Position numbers and translations under genes: made by a program
Shown: positions 25,450-33,355 of the stretch, one piece after another
How the letters are laid out: the number at the start of each line of letters is the position of its first letter
How positions within the stretch are numbered: the first letter of the stretch is position 1
DNA from: a virus
IMG/VR virus record: IMGVR_UViG_3300042430_002694
Span: 124,001-188,000 of that record
Reading direction: 5' to 3' (one strand)
Length of the DNA stretch: 64,000 bases
Notes under the pieces: generated by a model
What the model was told of the DNA's origin: nothing
Seen by the model: the letters and a program-made list of their open reading frames with translations, nothing else
Database searches by the model: none

Positions 25450-26247
25450 TTAGTTGACGTAATCTTGAAGTGCCACTTCAAGTGTGTCTGTGTTCTCAAG
25501 TTCTGACGATTGCTCGTCATAGTATTCGTTATATCGTTTCTCTAAAATTGCAGAAGCTTCACCGTATCCTAAATTCTCTAGGATTCGGATAGCTAACCAG
25601 TCAGCTTCTCTCTCCTGTCTCTCGTCGTAAGCTGCCATTCCTCGGTCAGAGCCTCCGTGATTTAGTAGTGAATGCGAAATTTCATGTGCTTCGATTGCCA
25701 ACAGATGGTCGTCTCCTAGATTCTGAGACTCAACTTCCTGTCCATCGACGAATATTGTTTTTGAAACCATATCAGCGAAAGCAATTCCTAAGCTATCAAA
25801 TATTTTTGCAACTTTTGCATAGAGCTCATCGTCCGAGAAAAGAACAATGACTGTCCATTCGGGATCAATTTCGCTTTTCCAAACCGCATCCTCTGCGCTT
25901 TCAGATAAGTTATACTTCTTCATTTTTGAAGCACGTTGACCAGTTAAGTCTCTCCATAATTCTCTGACGTCTGGCTGGGCAAGTGTATCTGCCTGAACCA
26001 TTGAGTAAAATTGATTATCTGAATTCTGCATCATTGCGAACCATTCTTCAAGGCTAGGTTTTTTAGACAGAGCCTCAATTCGAGGTTTTAGTCTTCTAAA
26101 CATTGGAAATAGCTCAGTTTCGTACTTATCTCCAGTTTGTGGATTACGTCCGAATTTTCTGTTAATATCAAGTTCCGTTAACTTCCTTAGGGGTCTTGGA
26201 TTATGATTTTCATTTAACCAATCGCTATATGTTGATAAAAGTTTCAT
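25450..26247 (-). CDS. Head-targeted zinc metallopeptidase
   Basis: 265 residues. MKLLSTYSDWLNEN is the head-targeting leader. HEISH at residues 188-192 is an HExxH zinc site preceded by AIEA, and EREADWLA (Glu214) supplies the third ligand, as in M48-like zincins. There are no membrane segments. The protease would enter the cell with the DNA and could cut a host protein, or act in virion maturation. A late promoter lies 8 bases upstream of the start. Confidence 0.82.
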   Translation of the reverse strand: MKLLSTYSDWLNENHNPRPLRKLTELDINRKFGRNPQTGDKYETELFPMFRRLKPRIEALSKKPSLEEWFAMMQNSDNQFYSMVQADTLAQPDVRELWRDLTGQRASKMKKYNLSESAEDAVWKSEIDPEWTVIVLFSDDELYAKVAKIFDSLGIAFADMVSKTIFVDGQEVESQNLGDDHLLAIEAHEISHSLLNHGGSDRGMAAYDERQEREADWLAIRILENLGYGEASAILEKRYNEYYDEQSSELENTDTLEVALQDYVN

Positions 26248-26255
26248 TACAGGTT

Positions 26256-26280
26256 TATTTATCCCAAGCGCAGATAAATA
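26256..26280. promoter_or_regulatory. Divergent pair of late promoter boxes
   Basis: GATAAATA on the minus strand (26256-26263) and GATAAATA on the plus strand (26273-26280) lie 9 bases apart. They drive the zinc peptidase leftwards and the Pro/Ala-rich cargo gene rightwards. Confidence 0.6.
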
Positions 26281-26298
26281 ACAAGAAAATCATAAGTA

Positions 26299-26760
26299 AT
26301 GATTCATAAATATCAACAATGGCTTGATGAATCTGAGAAACTAGAGGCAGTTGATACGCCGGTAACACCAGACGCTCCAGTTGAAGCTCCAGCAGAAGTT
26401 CCAGCGGAACCGGTTGCAGAAGTTCCAGCTGAGACTCCAGTTGATGCCGGGATTCCAGCAGAGGCTCCGGTTGAAGACGACACAGCCGAATCAGAAATTG
26501 AAAAGTATCAAGAACTAGACACAGCTAGAAGAGATGCAATTAAAGCCTTTAAAAAGAAACAAGAAGAATTTTTAGAAATTCCTAATGAGATTCGTAAGAG
26601 TCCAGTCGAAGAGGCTGATAAAACAAAGGTCGAGACATTAAAGAGCGAATTAGTTGAACTTAATAAGACAATGAAAGACTCTATTAAAGCTTGGGACAAC
26701 TTTAATTCTGAAGCCTTAGGGTTAGCAGATGATGAGACCTCTGAAGAGTACGAACCTTAA
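26299..26760 (+). CDS. Head-targeted protein with Pro/Ala/Val/Glu repeats
   Basis: 153 residues. MIHKYQQWLDES is the leader. Residues about 25-65 repeat P-A/V-E units (APVEAPAEVPAEPVAEVPAE), a stiff extended linker. Residues 70-135 form an acidic/basic coiled coil. This plan suits a spacer or core protein inside the capsid. No enzyme motif. Confidence 0.7.
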   Translation: MIHKYQQWLDESEKLEAVDTPVTPDAPVEAPAEVPAEPVAEVPAETPVDAGIPAEAPVEDDTAESEIEKYQELDTARRDAIKAFKKKQEEFLEIPNEIRKSPVEEADKTKVETLKSELVELNKTMKDSIKAWDNFNSEALGLADDETSEEYEP

Positions 26761-26780
26761 AAAATATCAACTCTGGTAAC

Positions 26781-26969
26781 ATGAAAAATTTAGTTAACAG
26801 TTTTACGAAATTCGTAAACGAGAGCTGGGATCCAAGTGATGCTTTCTCTGGTGAGACTTCAAACTGTTGCGGTGCTCCTATTATGATGGGCGATATTTGC
26901 TCTGATTGTAAAGAACATTGTGAAGCAGAAGAAGACGAAGAAGATTACGAAGACGATTATCAACACTAA
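26781..26969 (+). CDS. Small head-targeted zinc-ribbon protein
   Basis: 62 residues: leader MKNLVNSFTKFVNES, then NCCGAPIMMGDICSDCKEHC, a four-cysteine zinc ribbon, then a very acidic tail. It follows the previous gene by 20 bases. The acidic tail could mimic DNA or bind a basic partner. Confidence 0.72.
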   Translation: MKNLVNSFTKFVNESWDPSDAFSGETSNCCGAPIMMGDICSDCKEHCEAEEDEEDYEDDYQH

Positions 26970-27007
26970 TAACGGACTTAGGACCGTAAAGTTACGCAAG
27001 TAACACA

Positions 27008-27047
27008 AAATCCGAGAAAAGTGTCGCTACCGATCTCGGATTTTTTT
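27008..27047 (+). terminator. Rho-independent terminator
   Basis: Stem AATCCGAG/CTCGGATT with an 18-base loop and seven T. Bases 26988-27001 upstream also form a small GTTAC/GTAAC hairpin with a GCAA loop. Confidence 0.75.
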
Positions 27048-27130
27048 ATGTGATTAGAATATTATGGGAAAGGTTTGGGTGTGGCCAGTGTGATCTAGTG
27101 AGTGACTGTACTGGTTACAGTAACCAAATA

Positions 27131-27334
27131 TTAGCCGAATTTTGCAATGCTCTTGTACCGCTTCTTAATATCTTCGATCTCGGCCATTGCTGCGTTAAAC
27201 TTGCCCTTGATCTCATCGTTTACTGTGAAGTCTAATATAACTTGACAGTTCGGGCAAACCGATACAGGATGTTGCATTATGAATTGTAGGTCGATACCTA
27301 ATGGAGTTCTACATGCTGGACAAGGTAATGCCAT
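27131..27334 (-). CDS. Small zinc-ribbon protein
   Basis: 67 residues with CPACRTPL at 5-12 and CPNCQVIL at 27-34, a two-CxxC zinc ribbon, followed by a helix. No leader. It follows the DUF2589-like gene by one base and is probably its operon partner. Confidence 0.65.
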   Translation of the reverse strand: MALPCPACRTPLGIDLQFIMQHPVSVCPNCQVILDFTVNDEIKGKFNAAMAEIEDIKKRYKSIAKFG

Positions 27335-27335
27335 A

Positions 27336-28049
27336 TTAAGAGGTTTTGTCAGTATGACCTACATCATCTAATTTTTGAATTAACATCTCAACCAGTCTGG
27401 AAACGGCTTCAGGTTTTTCGTCCTTTTTGAATTTAACTTTCACGGTTGCCATGCCAGCTTTGCTATCAGAGTTTGGTGCATTACTGTCAACTGAAATATT
27501 GGTTACAGTATGCGTGTAGTCAGACGCAGTTGAGACTCCAAGCAGTTTGCAAGTCTCGTCGTCTGCTTCACCAGTCTGCGGAATCCTGTTTTTTAATTGG
27601 TAACGCATTAGGGCTTCTCTACATTTTGGGCCAATAACTCCGTCAACTCCATTCTTCTTGGCGCCGGTTTTCCCAAGTAGAGTCTTATATGGCTCTCCTA
27701 ATTTAACTAGAGCCTCTTGAACTCCACGAATAGTTTGATCCTCAATCTTCTTAAAAATCGGTAAAATATTCTCTTTAAGACTGGATGGTGTCTTATCGTC
27801 TGATGCAAGTAATCTGATATCAAAGTCTATTTCCAGTTCTTCTAGTCCCATTGACGAATGGTCAGCTAAGATATAGAGAGGAATTTCCAAGGTCTTGTCT
27901 CCGAGCAAAAATGTTTTAGTCAGAGGTTCGCCTTCCGGTGTAAAGTACTTTGAAATAGTATTAATGTGTTGTCTTTCCTGAATACCGAGAACGATTAACG
28001 CTGCTTCTTGTAGACCGCCGAGTAATTCTTCTAGATTAATTTTAGCCAT
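27336..28049 (-). CDS. DUF2589-like protein with peptidoglycan-binding domain
   Basis: 237 residues from the ATG at 28049. An upstream in-frame ATG at 28085 adds a non-homologous stretch. Residues 1-75 (INLEELLGGLQEAALIVLG, TLEIPLYILADHSSMGLEEL, EIDFDIRL) follow the DUF2589 pattern. Residues about 105-170 (VQEALVKLGEPYK, NGVDGVIGPKCREALMRYQ) form a PG_binding_1-like module. It pairs with the plain DUF2589 gene upstream; the terminator at 28101-28131 separates them. Confidence 0.7.
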   Translation of the reverse strand: MAKINLEELLGGLQEAALIVLGIQERQHINTISKYFTPEGEPLTKTFLLGDKTLEIPLYILADHSSMGLEELEIDFDIRLLASDDKTPSSLKENILPIFKKIEDQTIRGVQEALVKLGEPYKTLLGKTGAKKNGVDGVIGPKCREALMRYQLKNRIPQTGEADDETCKLLGVSTASDYTHTVTNISVDSNAPNSDSKAGMATVKVKFKKDEKPEAVSRLVEMLIQKLDDVGHTDKTS

Positions 28050-28100
28050 AGTTGTGCGATTTGTATTAATAATTATACTACTCAAGCTGAATCGGTTTAA

Positions 28101-28131
28101 ACAAAAAAGAGACCAGATAAACTGGTCTCCT
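28101..28131 (-). terminator. Rho-independent terminator (minus strand)
   Basis: Stem GAGACCAG/CTGGTCTC; on the minus strand it is followed by six T. It ends the DUF2589 transcript. Confidence 0.8.
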
Positions 28132-28156
28132 TAGGGGTTTATTGTCCGATTACTGA

Positions 28157-28753
28157 TTACTTGTTTGGATCAGCCGTAAGAGGAATTAAAGTTGGCTCTA
28201 ACATTTGAGTCAAATAGTCAGAAAGCTTTAACATACCTTCAGTTGCAGGTAATTGCTCAGCGTGTACTTTTACATTGTACTTTGCAGAGTTATCTGTGCT
28301 ACGTGTGTTCTCTTTGTGAGTCGCAACTTTACCAGCCATGCTCACCGAGTACTTCATTCCCCAGAATCCGCCAGAAGCAGAAGCTTGAATTGAAGATTCA
28401 GTATCAGTGCTTGATTTGTCTACTTCAGAAGTTTTTACTTCCATTGAGAATTCAATATCAGCTGATGTGATAGCTAATGAAGGAAGTGGAACTAAAGGTA
28501 ACATAGGAACCTTTGAGTATAAAGTTTGAACTGTTTGTTCGCCGGTTGTACCGTCAGTAACAACTCGGTTCATTTCTACATCCAAAGAACGAGCTTGAGT
28601 TTTGCCGTCTTTGTCTGTTACGAATGCAACTTCAGAAATATATTTCCACGTTACATCGTTTAATTTTGCTTGCCCTTTTGCCATACCTACAATCGGAGAC
28701 ACAATAAGGTCTTCAATTGGTAATCCAGCAAATTGTTGTGCGATGTCTGCCAT
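28157..28753 (-). CDS. DUF2589 family protein
   Basis: 198 residues: LPIEDLIVSPIVGMAKGQAKL, then VPMLPLVPLPSLAITSADIEFSMEV, the two hallmarks of DUF2589. The family occurs in many bacteria and some phages; no activity is established. The second half is Ser/Thr-rich and ends LKLSDYLTQMLEPTLIPL. It has its own late promoter, so it is probably a virion or late-stage protein. Confidence 0.82.
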   Translation of the reverse strand: MADIAQQFAGLPIEDLIVSPIVGMAKGQAKLNDVTWKYISEVAFVTDKDGKTQARSLDVEMNRVVTDGTTGEQTVQTLYSKVPMLPLVPLPSLAITSADIEFSMEVKTSEVDKSSTDTESSIQASASGGFWGMKYSVSMAGKVATHKENTRSTDNSAKYNVKVHAEQLPATEGMLKLSDYLTQMLEPTLIPLTADPNK

Positions 28754-28773
28754 TTGTAATCTGGTTTTTTTAT

Positions 28774-28781
28774 TATTTATC
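28774..28781 (-). promoter_or_regulatory. Late promoter box GATAAATA
   Basis: Minus-strand GATAAATA, 20 bases upstream of the DUF2589 start at 28753. Confidence 0.5.
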
Positions 28782-28798
28782 CAAACACAGTTTCATTA

Positions 28799-29452
28799 TT
28801 ACTTAACCTTGAACCTATATCCTGTCAATTTCTCTACATCAGCTGGTTTAACCTTCCATTTATCAAGACCCACCGGTTTGTCGGGTGTATTATTAAAAAT
28901 ATAAGCCTCAAACGTTTTTGTCCTCTTAATAAAAATAACTTTCCAACATTTAGTCGGCACTGACGTCGTTCCAATTTTCTTGGCTGCTCCGACTGAACCG
29001 CACCATACCATAACTGAATCGTATTGGCTAGCAAGTTCTCTGGTTCGGACCTCTAATCTTTTCCAGTCTCCAGCATTTAAGGAATGGTATTGAGGAGCCA
29101 TGTTTGAAAAGTAGAAGCACTCTTCTTGTAGAACTGGGCTGCACTGGTTATCTGCAGCCGGGCACATGTGACCTCTATCGGTTCCTGAACCTACATAATC
29201 TTCCATAAGATCAGTTTCAGCTGGAAGTAATGGATCTGGCGCGAATCTGTCCTTGCGTGCAACCTTTGAGCCTGGACATTCAAGACGGGCTTTTGTGTCC
29301 CACCATTCAACCTTAAGAGAATAGTGTAACTGCTTACTATAATAAGCAGTATAGCCTTTGTGTTCTAATTTAACAGTAGTTGGCTCTGGAACAAAGCCAG
29401 TAGCCGTAATTAATAAAATTAGTGATACTATGAATAATTTAACGGTTTTCAT
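28799..29452 (-). CDS. Secreted DNA/RNA non-specific endonuclease
   Basis: 217 residues. Residues 1-20 (KTVKLFIVSLILLITATGF) form a Sec signal peptide. DRGHM at 92-96 and NMAPQYHSLNAGDW at 117-130 are the beta-beta-alpha-Me signature: His95 is the general base and Asn126 the metal ligand. The enzyme would cut DNA and RNA in the periplasm or outside. It lies 5 bases after the patatin gene and shares its late promoter. Destroying incoming rival phage DNA, or DNA released at lysis, are possible roles. Confidence 0.9.
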   Translation of the reverse strand: MKTVKLFIVSLILLITATGFVPEPTTVKLEHKGYTAYYSKQLHYSLKVEWWDTKARLECPGSKVARKDRFAPDPLLPAETDLMEDYVGSGTDRGHMCPAADNQCSPVLQEECFYFSNMAPQYHSLNAGDWKRLEVRTRELASQYDSVMVWCGSVGAAKKIGTTSVPTKCWKVIFIKRTKTFEAYIFNNTPDKPVGLDKWKVKPADVEKLTGYRFKVK

Positions 29453-29457
29453 ATTCT

Positions 29458-30420
29458 TTATTTAAGGAAATTTTTAATATTAGTCATTGTTTTTTTATTA
29501 CTAATAATATCTTTATTTACTTTATCAACAATGTATTGAGTAGTAGCCGGTCTTGAATCTGACATGTCGCTTTTCTTTTCATCATCAATCTCTAATTGAA
29601 CTCTTAAATACTTTTCTAATATTTGTTGACATTCGTAAACAACTGATTTAGAAGAGGCTTGCATCATAACTGTTGTTATAGGTTGTGCCCAATTAGCTAT
29701 ACCCCAACTTTCAGTTTTAATACCTAACGATTCTGAATGATTTCCGGTGCCTAACGATAAGCATTCAATATCTTCTATCTTAATACCCGGTCTTGTTTTA
29801 AGAACTTCAGCAACTGCTGCCATTGCTGGATTGTTAATGTAAACACCACCATCCACTAAGATCCGGTCTTTGCCATCAAACACCATTTCGTATGACGGTA
29901 AGTAGGTCGGCGCGGCTGACGTAGCCCGACAAACATCTTTTAATCTAACATCAAATCGTTCTTTAGACCATTTAGCAGTTCTAGTTTTAAACATAATAAC
30001 TTCATTGTTCTTTAGGTCATACGAACTAACGATGATAGGCTTTAGTGATTGCGATATCATCATATCACCAAAATAATTTTCCAATAAACCGTCTAAACCT
30101 TTTGGAGAGAATTTAGGATTAAATACTGAATTAACTCCTCTAATTACTTTAGCTAATATATTTTTACTATAAGGGAAAATAACATTACCTTTAGTTGTGT
30201 AAAGTTCTATTAGCTGGTCGATTGTTAAATAAGGATTAACTCCGTCTTTCGTACAAGTTAATCCGCATGCAATAATACCGCCAGTTGAGGTACCTACTAT
30301 GACATCAAATAATTCGTGTATTTTTTTACCTTGCTGATTTTCAATTTCTTTAAGGATAAGTAATGGAACGATTCCTCTTAATCCACCACCGTCTATTGAT
30401 AATATTCTAACTTTACTCAT
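29458..30420 (-). CDS. Patatin-like phospholipase
   Basis: 320 residues. Oxyanion hole GGGLRG at 11-16, nucleophile elbow GTSTGG (Ser45), and the DGG motif with Asp190 complete the Ser-Asp dyad. The layout is that of soluble patatins such as CapV of CBASS defence. It has no signal peptide or leader. A late promoter and its coupling to a secreted nuclease suggest attack on host membranes at the end of infection. A role as an acquired defence effector is the alternative. Confidence 0.9.
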   Translation of the reverse strand: MSKVRILSIDGGGLRGIVPLLILKEIENQQGKKIHELFDVIVGTSTGGIIACGLTCTKDGVNPYLTIDQLIELYTTKGNVIFPYSKNILAKVIRGVNSVFNPKFSPKGLDGLLENYFGDMMISQSLKPIIVSSYDLKNNEVIMFKTRTAKWSKERFDVRLKDVCRATSAAPTYLPSYEMVFDGKDRILVDGGVYINNPAMAAVAEVLKTRPGIKIEDIECLSLGTGNHSESLGIKTESWGIANWAQPITTVMMQASSKSVVYECQQILEKYLRVQLEIDDEKKSDMSDSRPATTQYIVDKVNKDIISNKKTMTNIKNFLK

Positions 30421-30452
30421 ACGTGTATTTTTATTTTTATTTTTTACTAGGT

Positions 30453-30460
30453 TATTTATC
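30453..30460 (-). promoter_or_regulatory. Late promoter box GATAAATA
   Basis: Minus-strand GATAAATA, 32 bases upstream of the patatin start; the A/T-rich leader resembles those at 32696-32726. Confidence 0.5.
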
Positions 30461-30471
30461 CGGATTTTAAG

Positions 30472-30477
30472 TATAAT
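30472..30477 (+). promoter_or_regulatory. TATAAT promoter, leaderless arrangement
   Basis: TATAAT, 6 bases, ATG at 30484. It is divergent from the patatin late promoter 12 bases away. Confidence 0.6.
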
Positions 30478-30483
30478 AACTAT

Positions 30484-31029
30484 ATGAAAAAGCTAATACA
30501 TATCATACTTTTTAGTTTTGCGATTAGCGCAACTGCTCAAGATTCTGAAAATAAAATCTTTTTAGAATTGGTGAATGCTCACAGAGCAAGTCACGGGCTT
30601 AGTCCAGTAGAATACTCAGCTACTCTCGACTCTGCTGTAACTCTTCATGTCAATTGGATGATACGTGCTGACACATTGGAGCACTACGAATATCCATTAA
30701 CTCCAGATGGAATTTACTACACCGGCCCTCTTACCCGAATTGAAAAATTTGATCAGGACTGGAAGAAACACTTTTCACGATATAGTTTCAGAGAAAATGT
30801 CGGTGCTCATTATAAAATCAGCAGTAATTATAACTCACTAAAATCGGTTAACGTTGATAAATCAACCGTTATTATAATATTCAACGAATGGGTTAAATCA
30901 GCTAGTCATAATGCAGCGCTGCTCGACCCAAAAGTAACAGTAGCAGCATTCGATATAAACGGCGGCTATGATACTCAAAAGAACCGATTCTCAGCATACG
31001 CAAACTGTCTGTTTGCGGTTAAGCTATAA
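30484..31029 (+). CDS. Secreted CAP/SCP-domain protein
   Basis: 181 residues. A signal peptide (KKLIHIILFSFAISATAQ) is followed by a CAP-like domain: LVNAHRASHGLSPVEYS, ALDSAVTLHVN-type helix, FRENVGA, and WVKSASHNAALLDPKVTVAAF. CAP proteins are secreted and bind lipid or protein partners, or act as proteases in some families. A paralogue lies at 32781. Presumably exported to the periplasm or surface of the infected cell. Confidence 0.8.
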   Translation: MKKLIHIILFSFAISATAQDSENKIFLELVNAHRASHGLSPVEYSATLDSAVTLHVNWMIRADTLEHYEYPLTPDGIYYTGPLTRIEKFDQDWKKHFSRYSFRENVGAHYKISSNYNSLKSVNVDKSTVIIIFNEWVKSASHNAALLDPKVTVAAFDINGGYDTQKNRFSAYANCLFAVKL

Positions 31030-31030
31030 C

Positions 31031-31059
31031 AAAAAAGCCGAACTAGGTTCGGCTTTTTT
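31031..31059. terminator. Bidirectional terminator
   Basis: Stem GCCGAAC/GTTCGGC with loop TAG, A-run and T-run on either side. Confidence 0.88.
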
Positions 31060-31075
31060 CTGGTGTAAATTAGTA

Positions 31076-32695
31076 TTAAAATATCGGGCATGCAGTAGAG
31101 CTTCCACCTTTATACATTGGTACTTTAGGTAAAGCGGTTCCGAATTGAATTCTAGGTAACTCAATTTGGAATGATTCATCAGACCATGTAATTACTGAGT
31201 TCCATTCTCCACTAGGAGTTGCAGTTGACTTAACTGGAGTAGGTTCGGTTGATGTGATTGTATACGTTAACTGGAAGAACGCAACTGCATATCTCCATGG
31301 TCCGTAAGTTGCTTGGTACTCTGGAGTTCTTGCTCCAGGTTTACCCCACTTAGCATCAGTTTTATCTTTATCAGTCCAGTCAGGACCTCTATTCGGTTCA
31401 GCTAAATTTTTAGCATCAACGGTTGGTGCAATAGTTATTCCGTTTTCAGTAAGAGCGGCAGCTAGCGCGCTATTAATAGACGCAAGTCTATCGTTTGCTA
31501 ACGCAACGTTATTTTCCTTCTTTGAGGTTTTATCAGCTGACTTGTAAGTCGTTCCTACTTGTGAAGTACTTGCATAACCCCAAGTTGAAACAGCTGTAAT
31601 TGTACCGCCGGCTGCTTTAACTGCATCTACTGCAGATTTAACAGTTGCGGCTAATTCAGCTTGAGCAGTAGGTTGAATAGTCACTCCATCATCTGGAAAT
31701 AACTGTAAACCCTTTTGGAAAGCTGGGCTCTTAGCGTTACCGTTTGCACTTTCAGGATATGAAAAAGCCTGAACAACTGGGGCAGCTGGTGCAGCTGGTG
31801 TTCCAGCGACAACTGTAATTTTTTCGTTCTTTGGTGCAATGTATAAATTCGTAGCAACTAAAATTGCTTTATCGAAAGTTACATTAGGATCCTTTTTACG
31901 AGCAGCATACGCTTCAGCTTTTGCTTTAAAGTTATCTAGCATAGACTTCTTTTCAGTATCGCTTAACGACATTGAGGCTATCCAGTATTGACTGACTGTT
32001 GCTTTATTGGTTCTCTGTGCAATCAGGAATTTAGCAGAAGTTAAAGGATCTACCATTAATTCCTTGCTTGCATTAGTATTTAATCGGTAAGCAGTTAGTG
32101 CTTTCTTAAGAGTATCCATGACCTGAGGCTTGGCTAGTTCAGCAATCACATCAATTTTTTTACCGCCAGTATCGAATACTCCATCAGTTAGAGCACCTGG
32201 TATAATTGAACCGAATAGAGCTGATGTTCTTAATTCGAAACCTTCAGTCTTTGCAGTCTTTAATAAGTCAACCGCTTGTTTAAGTTGAGCTAGCTTTTCT
32301 GGAGTTACCCCAGCCTTTGCACCGTTTGCAATAATTGAATCTGCTACTTTATAAAACATATCTGCTCTAGGAGCTGCACCCTTAACCGTACCGCCGCCTG
32401 TCCAGTAATATATCGATTTTAGGGAACGTAATCTGTCAGTTTTAGCAGATGAACTCTTTTTAAGAAGCGATTTGAATAAGTTGAGGTCGCCCTCTCCGTT
32501 TTTCCACCATTGCATTACAGATTCGTAAGCTGGGTGAGCTTTTATTTCAGCAGAGTCTGCTGCCATTGCTGCATTTACTAAACCTGCACGATCGCCAGCT
32601 TTGTAAAGAGCACCAATATCAGTTCCTTCAGCTTCTGCGATTAACAAGTTTTCGTTTAACCAGCTAGAGTAGCCTTTAATAATTGAATGTTTCAT
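31076..32695 (-). CDS. Head-targeted protein with OmpA-like C-terminal region
   Basis: 539 residues. MKHSIIKGYSSWLNEN is the leader, with a second possible cleavage site at LIAE-A. The helical middle is followed by an Ala/Pro linker (VAGTPAAPAAPVVQAF, near 300). Residues about 330-430 (LQLFPDDGVTIQPTAQAELA, ITAVSTWGYAST, NVALANDRLASINSALAAAL) follow the OmpA peptidoglycan-binding order, though divergent. A related protein is encoded at 33356. It might anchor to the wall after ejection. Confidence 0.7.
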   Translation of the reverse strand: MKHSIIKGYSSWLNENLLIAEAEGTDIGALYKAGDRAGLVNAAMAADSAEIKAHPAYESVMQWWKNGEGDLNLFKSLLKKSSSAKTDRLRSLKSIYYWTGGGTVKGAAPRADMFYKVADSIIANGAKAGVTPEKLAQLKQAVDLLKTAKTEGFELRTSALFGSIIPGALTDGVFDTGGKKIDVIAELAKPQVMDTLKKALTAYRLNTNASKELMVDPLTSAKFLIAQRTNKATVSQYWIASMSLSDTEKKSMLDNFKAKAEAYAARKKDPNVTFDKAILVATNLYIAPKNEKITVVAGTPAAPAAPVVQAFSYPESANGNAKSPAFQKGLQLFPDDGVTIQPTAQAELAATVKSAVDAVKAAGGTITAVSTWGYASTSQVGTTYKSADKTSKKENNVALANDRLASINSALAAALTENGITIAPTVDAKNLAEPNRGPDWTDKDKTDAKWGKPGARTPEYQATYGPWRYAVAFFQLTYTITSTEPTPVKSTATPSGEWNSVITWSDESFQIELPRIQFGTALPKVPMYKGGSSTACPIF

Positions 32696-32726
32696 TAACT
32701 ATGTCTATTTTTATTTTGTACTAGGT

Positions 32727-32734
32727 TATTTATT
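32727..32734 (-). promoter_or_regulatory. Late promoter box AATAAATA
   Basis: Minus-strand AATAAATA, 31 bases upstream of the start at 32695. Confidence 0.5.
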
Positions 32735-32746
32735 CGAGTTTTTAGG

Positions 32747-32752
32747 TATAAT
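32747..32752 (+). promoter_or_regulatory. TATAAT promoter
   Basis: TATAAT 28 bases before the ATG at 32781; unlike the 30484 paralogue it leaves a short leader. Confidence 0.5.
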
Positions 32753-32780
32753 AACTATATAACCAAGTAATAAACAAGCC

Positions 32781-33284
32781 ATGAAAAAATTAGCAATCCT
32801 ATTCGCAATCCTAATCTCAATCTCTGCCCAAGCGCAACAAGTTAGATCTAGTAGATTAGACTCTTTGATCTGGCAAGAAATTAACGTGTACCGTTTGGGC
32901 TTGGGTGGTTCACCAGTAACCAAATTCAATAATGGTGCTTTACGTAAAAGAAGTTATCAGTTAACTAATCTTAATGCAGGTAGACCTGAAATTGATCATA
33001 CCCGTGGAGACAGTACTTTTGTTGGATATAATACTGAGTGTATCTACATGTATAAGACTAGTGGGACAACTGTTTCTAAAAAATACAGTGTGAATGCTTT
33101 AACTGATGAGGTATTGCAGGAAATCGCAAAAATTGTGGTACAGGCTTGGATCGATTCGCCTAATCATAATTTTAGAATTGCAAGTAAATTTGCAGCTGAG
33201 TCAACGATTACCACAGTTATGGAATTTGGCAAAGACTCATTTAGAGTAACTGCATCTTACCATGCACTAGATAAAAAGTATTAA
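32781..33284 (+). CDS. Secreted protein, divergent CAP-like
   Basis: 167 residues with a signal peptide (KKLAILFAILISISAQAQ). The domain is shorter and more divergent than its neighbour at 30484 but keeps IWQEINVYRLGLGGSPV near the start and AWIDSPNHNFRIAS, which parallels WVKSASHNAALL. The two look like ancient paralogues separated by a minus-strand cargo gene. Confidence 0.65.
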   Translation: MKKLAILFAILISISAQAQQVRSSRLDSLIWQEINVYRLGLGGSPVTKFNNGALRKRSYQLTNLNAGRPEIDHTRGDSTFVGYNTECIYMYKTSGTTVSKKYSVNALTDEVLQEIAKIVVQAWIDSPNHNFRIASKFAAESTITTVMEFGKDSFRVTASYHALDKKY

Positions 33285-33305
33285 GTAAAACACTAATCAA
33301 ATAAA

Positions 33306-33334
33306 AAAGGGACTGATATTTCTATCGGTCCCTT
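33306..33334. terminator. Bidirectional terminator
   Basis: Stem AAAGGGAC/GTCCCTTT with a 13-base loop, between converging genes. Confidence 0.75.
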
Positions 33335-33355
33335 TGTGTATTAAGTTTAAACTTA

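Noticed and set aside
26988-27047. Riboswitch-like pair of hairpins after the zinc-ribbon gene
   Set aside because: Only a small GCAA-capped hairpin and a terminator are visible, with no downstream gene to regulate.
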